Assembly (NCBI GenBank): GCA_031290725.1
Contig: JAITMZ010000100.1
Location: 1 to 8,976, forward strand
Origin: Spirochaetaceae bacterium
Lineage (GTDB): Bacteria; Spirochaetota; Spirochaetia; Treponematales; Treponemataceae
Length of the DNA stretch: 8,976 bases
Direction of reading: 5' to 3'
A model generated the notes under the pieces. It searched no databases and was not told the DNA's origin. It saw nothing but the letters and a program-made list of their open reading frames with translations. The position numbers and the translations under genes are program-made. The number at the start of each line of letters is the position of its first letter. Within the stretch, counting starts at the first letter, position 1. Shown piece after piece: positions 1 through 5,190 of the stretch.

Positions 1-78
1 CTGATGTACATCACCGGCATGACCAATATCCGCGACGTGATCCCCTACCCGCGCTCCCCCAAGGCTGCGGAGTTTTAA
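1..78 (+). CDS. asnS: Asparaginyl-tRNA synthetase, C-terminal end (partial)
   Basis: Only the last 25 residues and the TAA stop (76-78) are in the window. They read LMYITGMTNIRDVIPYPRSP followed by KAAEF. The pattern 'TGM-x-NIRDV-x-P-[FY]-PR' close to a terminal phenylalanine is the characteristic end of class IIb asparaginyl-tRNA synthetases, where the arginine belongs to class II motif 3 and contacts ATP. The enzyme charges tRNA-Asn with asparagine in the cytoplasm. AspRS ends differently (usually REV-x-x-FP), so AsnRS is the better call, but 25 residues limit certainty. The next gene begins 4 bp after the stop, suggesting co-transcription. Confidence 0.82.
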   Translation: MMYITGMTNIRDVIPYPRSPKAAEF

Positions 79-82
79 CCCC

Positions 83-829
83 GTGACCTTTGAAACCTGC
101 AATGAGTCCTCCCTGCATCGCGCGCTGAAGGAGGAATACGCCGCACGCTTCGGGGGTACTGTGGAGCAAGTGGTGGACGGCAAGGTGTGCGACATTGTGG
201 CTGCCGACGGGACCATTCTGGAGATACAGACCACCAGCCTGGCCAAGCTGGCCCCCAAAATTGCCGCACTCCTTCCCCGCCACCGGATACGCCTGGTGTA
301 CCCCCTGGTGACGCTGAAGTACATCGAGCTCCGCGACAGCGGCGGCACACTGATTTCCCGGCGAAAAAGCCCGAAGAAGCAAACCATCCACAGCATCTTC
401 CGGGAGCTCACCGGCATCTACCCCTGGCTCACCCACGAACATTTCCTCCTGGAGGCGCTGGAGGTAACCGTGGCGGAACAGCGGGTCCGCACCCTCGAAC
501 CCGTACAACTACCCAACAAAAGCCGCACCTTCCGCCGGAACTGGTACAAAACCGGGAAGTGCCTCCTGTCCCGGGGCGATTCCCGCCTGTTTGCCGGCGC
601 CGCTGATTACGCCGCCCTGCTCCCGCAGGAATTGCCGGAGGAGTTTTCCGTGCGAGACCTGGCACAGGCCGGCGTGGGGAAGAACGCGCCGCTGATGCGC
701 TGGGTACTGGAGCGAATGGGCGTCATCGTCCTGCTGGGCAAAAGGGGGCGGGCACGCTACTACCGGTGTGCCTTGAGGCCGATTCTTCGGGAGAACAACA
801 ACCCCGCTGCTTGCGGCAGGGTATGTTGA
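83..829 (+). CDS. Hypothetical protein, possible PD-(D/E)XK-like fold with winged-helix-like C-terminus
   Basis: 248 aa, soluble, no signal peptide or membrane segment. I do not recognise the family. The GTG start is chosen because it lies 4 bp after the asnS stop and has a GGAG (69-72) ten bases upstream; no in-frame ATG is near. Residues 28-49 hold a beta-hairpin-like stretch with D37 (CDIV) and E47-x-Q49 (LEIQT), preceded by a helix with E17/E18. This resembles the D...(D/E)xK core of PD-(D/E)XK nucleases, with Q in place of the usual K, a variant known in that superfamily. The middle (about 75-160) is basic. Residues about 190-230 (FSVRDLAQAGVG...RARYYR) look like a winged helix with a basic wing. 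A nucleic-acid-processing role is an inference; a non-catalytic protein is equally possible. It is probably transcribed with asnS and followed by a separate transcription unit. Confidence 0.8.
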   Translation: MTFETCNESSLHRALKEEYAARFGGTVEQVVDGKVCDIVAADGTILEIQTTSLAKLAPKIAALLPRHRIRLVYPLVTLKYIELRDSGGTLISRRKSPKKQTIHSIFRELTGIYPWLTHEHFLLEALEVTVAEQRVRTLEPVQLPNKSRTFRRNWYKTGKCLLSRGDSRLFAGAADYAALLPQELPEEFSVRDLAQAGVGKNAPLMRWVLERMGVIVLLGKRGRARYYRCALRPILRENNNPAACGRVC

Positions 830-836
830 TTTTGAA
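802..836 (+). terminator. Weak terminator-like hairpin at the end of the hypothetical gene
   Basis: Positions 802-809 (CCCCGCTG) can pair with 814-821 (CGGCAGGG) around a CTTG loop, with one C/A mismatch and one G-T pair. A broken T-rich stretch follows (TATGTTGATTTT). The hairpin lies inside the last codons of the gene, and the T tract is imperfect, so this is a weak candidate for the end of the asnS transcript. No better terminator was found before the rpmF promoter. Confidence 0.25.
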
Positions 837-862
837 TTGGAATTGCTGAAAAAATACAAAAA
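831..862 (-). repeat. Possible fragment of the fliO/fliP hairpin-element family, reverse orientation
   Basis: TTTGAATTGGAA at 831-842 is the exact reverse complement of 8575-8586 in the element before fliP. The match continues without a gap through an A6 tract (849-854) and AAA (858-860), giving about 22 of 30 positions identical in the same spacing. The hairpin-forming left arm is not preserved. Much of the match is A/T-rich, so shared ancestry is uncertain. Confidence 0.3.
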
Positions 863-866
863 CCAC

Positions 867-896
867 TTGACACTTTGTGCACAAGTACGGTATTAT
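867..896 (+). promoter_or_regulatory. Sigma70-type promoter of rpmF-acpP-rnc
   Basis: TTGACA (867-872) and TATTAT (891-896) are separated by 18 bp, a perfect -35 box and a five-of-six -10 box. Transcription would start near 902-904, giving a leader of about 53 nt before rpmF. It sits in the 126-bp gap after the hypothetical gene, where a new transcription unit is expected. Confidence 0.8.
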
Positions 897-905
897 TAAC
901 AGGCA

Positions 906-930
906 CATCGATTGTCCCGGTGACACGATG
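906..930 (+). other. Hairpin in the rpmF leader
   Basis: CATCG (906-910) pairs with CGATG (926-930). TGTC (913-916) pairs with GACA (922-925), leaving a 2-nt bulge and a CCGGT loop. The stem begins within a few bases of the predicted transcript 5' end and lies 25 nt before the rpmF ATG, so it does not cover the ribosome-binding site. It may stabilise the transcript or be a regulatory leader; it could also be chance. Confidence 0.4.
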
Positions 931-955
931 CAAACTGAAAACAACGAGGTTTTAT

Positions 956-1144
956 ATGGCAGTACCAAGAGCAAAAACGTCAAAGGCTCGCACCAGCAGA
1001 CGCCAGGGGATTAATATGCGGCTCACCGCACCCCAATTGGTCGAATGTGGAAACTGCGGGAACTTGACCATGCAGCACCGCGTTTGTCCAAAATGCGGAT
1101 TTTATCATGACCGGCGGGTTATCATTCCCGTCGGAGCGAACTGA
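956..1144 (+). CDS. rpmF: 50S ribosomal protein L32, zinc-binding form
   Basis: 62 aa, the usual length for bL32. It starts MAVPRAKTSKARTSRRQG, the typical basic N-terminus that threads into the large ribosomal subunit. Two Cys-x2-Cys pairs, C31/C34 and C44/C47, form the zinc ribbon, so this is the zinc-containing paralogue type rather than a cysteine-free one. An upstream TTG would add 27 residues that do not resemble the family and would begin upstream of the predicted transcription start, so the ATG with GAGG at 946-949 is chosen. acpP follows 10 bp later. An rpmF next to fatty-acid synthesis genes is a common bacterial arrangement, linking ribosome and membrane production. Confidence 0.97.
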   Translation: MAVPRAKTSKARTSRRQGINMRLTAPQLVECGNCGNLTMQHRVCPKCGFYHDRRVIIPVGAN

Positions 1145-1154
1145 GGAGGAAAAA

Positions 1155-1388
1155 ATGGATGAATTGTTTCAAAAGATGCAAAAACTGATCGCGGAAAAGT
1201 TGGAAATAGACATATCCAAGATCACCTTGGATTCATCGTTCCGTCAAGACCTGGGGGCCGATAGTCTGGACACCTATGAAATGGTGTACGCCATCGAGGA
1301 AGAGCTGGGAGTGAGCATCCCGGACGAAAAAGCCAATGAGTTTGAAACCGTCCGTGACGCCTACGAGTTCATCAAATCCCAGAAATGA
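1155..1388 (+). CDS. acpP: Acyl carrier protein
   Basis: 77 aa, the normal length, acidic, all-helical pattern. The motif LGADSLDT (residues 33-40) carries Ser37, the site where 4'-phosphopantetheine is attached by AcpS; growing fatty acyl chains ride on that arm during type II fatty-acid synthesis in the cytoplasm. The following helix (EMVYAIEEELGVSIPDE) is the acidic recognition helix used by partner enzymes. The start is fixed by a very strong GAGGAGG (1143-1149) that overlaps the rpmF stop codon, 5 bases before the ATG, indicating coupled translation. A longer reading from 1107 would overlap rpmF and is not supported. Confidence 0.97.
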   Translation: MDELFQKMQKLIAEKLEIDISKITLDSSFRQDLGADSLDTYEMVYAIEEELGVSIPDEKANEFETVRDAYEFIKSQK

Positions 1389-1435
1389 CTTTAGGCGTCT
1401 GCCGGCGACTCGGCGTAGAGCTTTGTCTTGGACAA

Positions 1436-1468
1436 AACCCTGCGCCTGGTTGTCGGTGCCGCAGGGTT
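1436..1468 (+). other. 9-bp inverted repeat (hairpin) upstream of rnc
   Basis: AACCCTGCG (1436-1444) and CGCAGGGTT (1460-1468) are perfect complements with a 15-nt loop. The right arm holds CAGGG, the only ribosome-binding-site-like sequence before the chosen rnc ATG at 1476, so folding could limit rnc translation. If rnc instead starts at TTG 1428, the hairpin is inside the coding sequence. There is no T tract directly after it, so it is not a standard terminator. Confidence 0.45.
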
Positions 1469-1475
1469 ACCGTAT

Positions 1476-2255
1476 ATGATATCTGGATTTTTTTTCACCA
1501 AGTCCCGTCGGAGAACCGTACAGCCGTTTCATAAGCTGAGCCATGAGCGCCGCGTTGAGCTGCAGAAGTTCACCAAGGGGCTTTCCATCAAATTTAGCAA
1601 TCTTGCTATGCTGGATCTGGCGTTTCACCATCGATCTGTCACCAACGAGCAGTCTGGTCCGCCGATCAACAACGAGCGCTTGGAATTTTTGGGGGACTCC
1701 ATCTTGGGGATGTGCACCGCCACCTACCTGTACGAACTGCTGCCGGGCAAGCCCGAGGGTGAGCTGTCCCGGGTGCGGTCCATCGTGGTGTCCGAGCAGA
1801 CCCTTTCGGGGATATCCCTGGATATCGGTATCGACCAGCTTCTGGTGCTGGGCAAGGGAGAGGAGCGCTCCGGAGGGCGGCAGAAAAAGGCGATCCTGGC
1901 GGATGCGCTGGAGGCTTTCATCGGGGCCTACTTCCTGGACTCGGGGTTCGCCTCTGTGGACAAGCTGATGCGCGCCCTGATCTTGGGGCAAATCCAGCGG
2001 GTCACCCAGGGCGGCTACATTCGAGACTACAAATCCCTGCTTCAGGAGTTTTATCAGAAAAAGTACAAGCAATACCCGGACTACCAGTTGGTAAAAAAAA
2101 TCGGCCCCGAGCATGACCGTACTTTCATGGTGTCTGTCCGGCTGAACGGCTCAATCTACGGCCCGGAGCCGGGAAAAAGCAAAAAAGAAGCCGAACAAGC
2201 CGCCGCACGCACGGCCTGTGAAGCGCTGGGTCTTTCGGGCATATTGGCGGGCTAG
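1476..2255 (+). CDS. rnc: Ribonuclease III
   Basis: 259 aa from ATG 1476; a TTG at 1428 in the same frame would give 275 aa. RNase III cuts double-stranded RNA during 16S/23S rRNA maturation and mRNA turnover as a homodimer with Mg2+. Numbering from ATG 1476, the family signature NERLEFLGDS is at 66-75, with catalytic E67, E70 and D74; the second catalytic pair is D143 and E146 in LADALEAFIGA. A double-stranded-RNA-binding domain spans about 184-251 and ends in the expected helix (KKEAEQAAARTACEAL). Neither start has a good Shine-Dalgarno sequence; CAGGG (1462-1466) favours 1476. The 87-bp gap after acpP holds a hairpin, and a run of eight T (1488-1495) encodes the FFF a few codons into the gene. 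It is the last gene of the rpmF transcript. Confidence 0.94.
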   Translation: MISGFFFTKSRRRTVQPFHKLSHERRVELQKFTKGLSIKFSNLAMLDLAFHHRSVTNEQSGPPINNERLEFLGDSILGMCTATYLYELLPGKPEGELSRVRSIVVSEQTLSGISLDIGIDQLLVLGKGEERSGGRQKKAILADALEAFIGAYFLDSGFASVDKLMRALILGQIQRVTQGGYIRDYKSLLQEFYQKKYKQYPDYQLVKKIGPEHDRTFMVSVRLNGSIYGPEPGKSKKEAEQAAARTACEALGLSGILAG

Positions 2256-2261
2256 AGTCTG

Positions 2262-3266
2262 TCAGTGCCGCCACTCGCCGATCTGCGACAGGAATGTGAT
2301 TACCCTCAGGCCGTCCTCCGCACTGGACAAGGGTGCCTTCCGCCCGTCCTGCGCACATCCCAAGGCATCCGCGGCCATGTTGGTAAAATAGCCCGTGGGG
2401 CCGGTGAACCCGTCGCTCCGGCGCTGTAGGGCGCGAAAACCCTGGGCATAGGGGCTCTCCACGCTTTCCCACACCTCGTAAATCCCATTGCCGATGCGTA
2501 CACGGCCCATTTCCAGGGAGATATCCAGTTCAAACACCAGGTGATCCCTCCCGGCGCCTGCCTCAATAGCCAGCGGCAGGGCGCGCTTCCCCTCGACGGC
2601 CAGGGTTCCGTAGAAGAAGGCGCTGCCGGTTTTTCCCCGGAGCAGGGTGTTGGTGCGGGATTTGTAGTGGGGGGTGCCGCCGGTGAGGAAGGCCGCCGCG
2701 TCAATCAGGTGGGTGCCGTCGTGCCAGAGTACGTCCAGCAGGCGGCGGGAGCGGCCCATGTAGAGGGTGGCCTTCACGGACAGGGGTTTTCCCAGGCTTC
2801 CCCCGGCGATCAGGGTTTTCATCCGTCGGTAATTGGCGGAGTAGCGCCGCTCATGGTTGACGATAATCCGGGTGCGGCCCCTTCGGTGGATGGCGGCGAT
2901 CCTTCGGGCGGCGGCCAGGGTGTCGGCCAGGGGCTTCTCGCAGACCACCACGGGGACGCCGTGCTTTTCCGCTAGGGCAGCGTAGAATAGATGGCTGTCA
3001 GGGTGGGTAGCGATGTGGACCACCTGGGGGTGCCTCTCCCGGAGCATTTTTTCCGGGTCGCGGAAGACCGGGCAGCCCCACCGGGCAGCAAAGGCGGCGC
3101 AGCGGGCGGGGTCGTGGTCGGCGCCGGCGGCTAAAACCAGGCCGGTTGTGGCGGTGATGGCGCCAGCGTGGGTGCAGGGTTTTTCTCGCAGGGGGTCGTC
3201 TTCCAGGAGGCTGGCGATACGTCCCAAGCCGATGACCGCGGCGGGGACCGGGGGCGGTGTGTTCAT
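2262..3266 (-). CDS. Gfo/Idh/MocA family NAD(P)-dependent oxidoreductase
   Basis: 334 aa. The N-terminal Rossmann fold has the dinucleotide-binding GLGRIA at 13-18. CEKPLA (109-114) contains the family's EKP motif, whose lysine is catalytic and also contacts the cofactor. WHDGTHLID (181-189) matches the C-terminal-domain motif, with H186 and D189 as likely substrate or catalytic residues. Family members oxidise or reduce sugars, inositols and related polyols in the cytoplasm; the substrate here cannot be told. The ATG at 3266-3264 is chosen because the Rossmann strand begins about 10 residues later; a 70-residue upstream extension in the same frame is A/T-rich, crosses the promoter and resembles nothing. 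It converges on rnc with 6 bp between stops and has no functional link to its neighbours. Confidence 0.93.
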   Translation of the reverse strand: MNTPPPVPAAVIGLGRIASLLEDDPLREKPCTHAGAITATTGLVLAAGADHDPARCAAFAARWGCPVFRDPEKMLRERHPQVVHIATHPDSHLFYAALAEKHGVPVVVCEKPLADTLAAARRIAAIHRRGRTRIIVNHERRYSANYRRMKTLIAGGSLGKPLSVKATLYMGRSRRLLDVLWHDGTHLIDAAAFLTGGTPHYKSRTNTLLRGKTGSAFFYGTLAVEGKRALPLAIEAGAGRDHLVFELDISLEMGRVRIGNGIYEVWESVESPYAQGFRALQRRSDGFTGPTGYFTNMAADALGCAQDGRKAPLSSAEDGLRVITFLSQIGEWRH

Positions 3267-3272
3267 GTCCCC

Positions 3273-3301
3273 AGTATAGCCGCAGACAGGGGACACGTCA
3301 A
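3273..3301 (-). promoter_or_regulatory. Promoter of the oxidoreductase, likely leaderless start
   Basis: Read on the - strand, TTGACG (3301-3296) and TATACT (3278-3273) are 17 bp apart. Initiation 6-8 bases past the -10 box falls at 3267-3265, within a base or so of the A of the ATG at 3266. The transcript would have little or no 5' leader. The short GGGG before the ATG lies inside the promoter-to-start interval and would not be transcribed. Confidence 0.65.
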
Positions 3302-3394
3302 GGTCGTGCGCCGGTGCATGAGCTGTATGGGAGAAAAAAAGGGCGGGGGGCCTCATTTTTTTCTGAAAATTCAGTGTTTTTTTGTGTTTTCCTC
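3302..3394 (+). other. Divergent intergenic region: A7/T7 tracts and an A/T-rich palindrome
   Basis: Between the oxidoreductase promoter and flbD there is an A7 run (3334-3340), a G-rich stretch, a T7 run (3356-3362), the palindrome CTGAA-AA-TTCAG (3363-3374) and another T7 (3377-3383). A7-GGC and GCC-T7 could pair loosely around the G run. The string TTTCTGAAAATTCAG also resembles part of the element before fliP (8548-8562). No gene is seen here. A regulatory region for the flagellar operon is likely, but no specific site is identified. Confidence 0.35.
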
Positions 3395-3423
3395 TTGACC
3401 AAATACTAAATTCAAGCGAAAAT
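3395..3423 (+). promoter_or_regulatory. Candidate promoter of the flbD-mot-fli genes
   Basis: TTGACC (3395-3400) is a good -35 box; 17 bp on is GAAAAT (3418-3423), a poor -10 box. Initiation would be near 3430, upstream of the flbD Shine-Dalgarno sequence but inside the one before the mini-ORF. TACTAA (3404-3409) is another possible -10 without a clear -35. No sigma28-type (TAAA-N15-GCCGATAA) site is visible. The true start needs mapping. Confidence 0.35.
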
Positions 3424-3437
3424 AAAAGGAGGGTAAC

Positions 3438-3461
3438 ATGGGAGGGAAATGCGGTGATTGA
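3438..3461 (+). CDS. Mini-ORF overlapping the flbD start (possible leader peptide)
   Basis: ATG at 3438 opens a 7-codon frame, MGGKCGD, ending at TGA 3459-3461, six bases inside flbD in another frame. It has the strongest ribosome-binding site of the region, AAGGAGGG (3426-3433), five bases... close to ideal spacing from its ATG. It would allow translational coupling to the GTG of flbD. It may be fortuitous, and would not be translated well if transcription starts near 3430. Confidence 0.3.
   Translation: MGGKCGD
3441..3446 (+). promoter_or_regulatory. Ribosome-binding site fixing the GTG start of flbD
   Basis: GGAGGG lies 7 bases before GTG 3454. The more obvious ATG at 3438 is in a different frame and stops after 7 codons, so this site decides the flbD start. 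Confidence 0.7.
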
Positions 3462-3651
3462 GGTATACCAGCTCAATGGGAAAAAATATTGGATAAATCC
3501 TCACCAAATCGAAACCATTATGGTAAATCCCGATGTTACATTAACTATGCTGTCTGGAAAATATATCGTGGTGAAGGATAGCCCGGAAGAAATTGTACAA
3601 AAAATTATTGAGTATCGAAAAAAAATCGGTGCCTTTCCCAATGAGTTGTAG
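3454..3651 (+). CDS. flbD: FlbD family flagellar protein (SwrD-like)
   Basis: 65 aa, usual family size. It has the FlbD pattern: a short N-terminal strand pair (MIEVYQLNGKKYWINPHQIE), a central hairpin (MLSGKYIVVKDS) and a C-terminal helix (PEEIVQKIIEYRKK). Members lie in flagellar operons of spirochaetes and Gram-positives; the Bacillus relative SwrD raises motor torque through the stator, and the position directly before motA fits such a role. The start is GTG 3454, matching the family N-terminus. The gene is strikingly A+T-rich, about 36% G+C by hand count, against roughly 60% in fliM. In known spirochaetes flbD follows flgE; here it follows an intergenic region and an unrelated divergent gene. 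The stop overlaps the motA ribosome-binding site. Confidence 0.92.
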   Translation: MIEVYQLNGKKYWINPHQIETIMVNPDVTLTMLSGKYIVVKDSPEEIVQKIIEYRKKIGAFPNEL

Positions 3652-3659
3652 GAGGAAAT

Positions 3660-4442
3660 ATGGATCTTGCCACAATAATAGGTGTAGCAGGTGGCGCGGT
3701 GGCGCTTGTTTTTTGTGTTATCAGCTCGGGGGGTGCCCTTTCGGGTATTTGGGATCCGCCGTCTTTTGTGTTCGTCATCGTCGGTTCTTGGCTCGCCCTG
3801 TTCAACAGCGGCTCCCTGAACGCCATCCTGGGCATGACAAAAAATATGAGCCGCGCCTTCAAAAGTTTTGACTACGGCGAAAAAACCATCATCCAAAACC
3901 TGGTGTCCCTGGCGGAAAAAGCGCGGCGTGAGGGTATTCTGGCTCTGGAAGAAGGGCTGGACGACTTAAACGACGAATTTATGAAAAGCGGCATCCGCCT
4001 GGTGGTAGACGGCATTGACGGTGCCCAGGTGCGGGCCATCATGGAAAACGACATGAGCCAGACCGAATCCCGCCACGTGGATATGCTCAGCCGGCTGAAC
4101 TACTGGGGCAGTATCGGCCCCGGATACGGGATGATGGGCACCGTTATCGGGCTTATCGGTATGTTGCGGAACCTGGAGGACAAGTCGTCCCTAGGGCCGA
4201 ACATGGCGGTGGCGCTGGTCACCACGTTGTACGGGTCACTGATGGTCAACTGGATCATCGGTCCGTTCAGCAAAAAACTGGGTGCGCAGAACGCCTCTGA
4301 AATGGCGGTGAAAGAAGTTATTATCGAGGGGGTGCTGTCCATCCAGGCCGGGGACAACCCGCGTATTCTGGCACAGAAATTGCTGACCTATCTGGATCCA
4401 GCGACCCGGCGGAAGATTGGGTCGGAGATAACGGGAGACTAG
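3660..4442 (+). CDS. motA: Flagellar motor stator protein MotA
   Basis: 260 aa. MotA forms the pentamer surrounding a MotB dimer in the inner membrane and turns ion flow into torque on FliG. Four membrane segments are visible: about 3-22, 34-51, 151-170 and 182-202. Between the second and third lies the large cytoplasmic loop with the charged motif RREGILALEEGL (89-100), matching the Arg/Glu residues that touch FliG. SIGPGYGMMGTVIGLIGMLR (151-170) contains Pro154, equivalent to the conserved proline (P173 in E. coli) near the ion channel. The C-terminal KEVIIEGVLSIQAGDNPR stretch is typical. The start has AGGAGG (3650-3655) overlapping the flbD stop, a slightly short 4-base spacing. motB begins on the base after the stop codon, so the pair is made in a fixed ratio. 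Confidence 0.97.
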   Translation: MDLATIIGVAGGAVALVFCVISSGGALSGIWDPPSFVFVIVGSWLALFNSGSLNAILGMTKNMSRAFKSFDYGEKTIIQNLVSLAEKARREGILALEEGLDDLNDEFMKSGIRLVVDGIDGAQVRAIMENDMSQTESRHVDMLSRLNYWGSIGPGYGMMGTVIGLIGMLRNLEDKSSLGPNMAVALVTTLYGSLMVNWIIGPFSKKLGAQNASEMAVKEVIIEGVLSIQAGDNPRILAQKLLTYLDPATRRKIGSEITGD

Positions 4443-5159
4443 ATGGCAAAGAAAAAAAAAGAAGCGGAAGCGCCGTCCAACGAATGGATGGGCACCTACG
4501 GCGATATGATTACCCTGATGCTCTGCTTTTTTGTTATGTTGTACAATCCCAGCGAAGTGGACCCGGTGGAGATACAGCAGATGCTCGCCGCCATTGAATC
4601 GCCAACCATATCCGGGGGGCAGTCCGCTTCTGCGGGCACCCTGTCGGACCTGGGGAATACCATCACTTCCCTGCCGTCCATGTCCCGGGGATCCCGGCTG
4701 GGGCCTTCTCTGAAGCGTACGGTGAGCATCTTTGCGCCGGACGTGAAGACCAACCGTATCGCCGTCACCAGCGACGAGCGGGCCCTGGTGATTTCCCTGG
4801 CCGGCGATGCTTTTTTCGCCGAAGGCAGTGCGGAACTCAACATGGATGCCACCCGGGATACCCTGATGCGGCTGTCCCAGTTTCTGTCGTCTTCGGAGAC
4901 GGCTGGCCGGCGGTTTCGTATCGAGGGGCACACGGATGACCTGTCGGTGGAAAATACCCAATGGCCCAGTAATTGGGAACTTTCTGCCGCCCGGGCTATT
5001 AACGTTTTGCGTTATTTGTCCGAATATGGAATAGACGAAAAACAATTTTCTGTCGCCGGATATGCCGACACCCGGCCCCGATTCCCGAACACTACGGCGG
5101 AAGCTCGGGCATATAATCGTCGTGTTGACATAGTTATTTTAGAGGAAGGGCATTTATAA
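4443..5159 (+). CDS. motB: Flagellar motor stator protein MotB
   Basis: 238 aa. A lysine-rich start (MAKKKKEAEA) is followed by TYGDMITLMLCFFVMLY (18-34), the single membrane helix; D21 is the ion-binding aspartate (D32 in E. coli). Residues about 35-48 fit the channel plug. The OmpA-like peptidoglycan-binding domain spans about 112-235: IEGHTDD (160-166), NWELSAARA (177-185), VAGYADTRP (204-212) and the terminal NRRVDIVIL (225-233). It anchors the stator to the wall in the periplasm. The start abuts the motA TAG with no gap and uses GGGAG (4433-4437). Sequence becomes A+T-rich towards the 3' end. The stop codon sits within a small palindrome (5149-5163). Confidence 0.97.
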   Translation: MAKKKKEAEAPSNEWMGTYGDMITLMLCFFVMLYNPSEVDPVEIQQMLAAIESPTISGGQSASAGTLSDLGNTITSLPSMSRGSRLGPSLKRTVSIFAPDVKTNRIAVTSDERALVISLAGDAFFAEGSAELNMDATRDTLMRLSQFLSSSETAGRRFRIEGHTDDLSVENTQWPSNWELSAARAINVLRYLSEYGIDEKQFSVAGYADTRPRFPNTTAEARAYNRRVDIVILEEGHL

Positions 5160-5163
5160 TGCC
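5149..5163. repeat. Palindrome spanning the motB stop codon
   Basis: GGCATT (5149-5154) and AATGCC (5158-5163) are perfect complements around TAT. It lies at the widest gap (31 bp) of the motA-fliY stretch. As RNA it is a tight 6-bp hairpin; as DNA it could be a binding site. An alternative pairing, GGGC (5148-5151) with GCCC (5170-5173), is possible. A chance occurrence cannot be excluded. Confidence 0.35.
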
Positions 5164-5190
5164 GATATAGCCCAAAACGGGAGGGAATTT

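Noticed and set aside
928..1011. Upstream ATG frame in the rpmF leader (MQTENNEVLYGS...)
   Set aside because: No ribosome-binding site and it overlaps rpmF out of frame; most likely chance.
1467..2114. 215-aa open frame on the - strand opposite rnc
   Set aside because: rnc has all catalytic motifs on the + strand; the antisense frame resembles nothing.
2541..2975. 144-aa Gly-rich open frame on the + strand inside the oxidoreductase gene
   Set aside because: Shadow of a G+C-rich gene; low-complexity Gly/Ala product, while the - strand frame has clear family motifs.
3267..3476. 70-residue N-terminal extension of the oxidoreductase
   Set aside because: It crosses a good promoter, is A/T-rich, and the Rossmann motif is already at normal distance from ATG 3266.
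4236..5045. 269-aa open frame on the - strand opposite motA/motB
   Set aside because: It lies antisense to two well-identified genes, has no recognisable domain or suitable ribosome-binding site, and its composition is that of a shadow frame.
5125..5160. TTGACA and TATAAT before fliL as a standard promoter
   Set aside because: The spacing is 24 bp, well outside the 16-18 bp needed, and no other -35 box is at proper distance.
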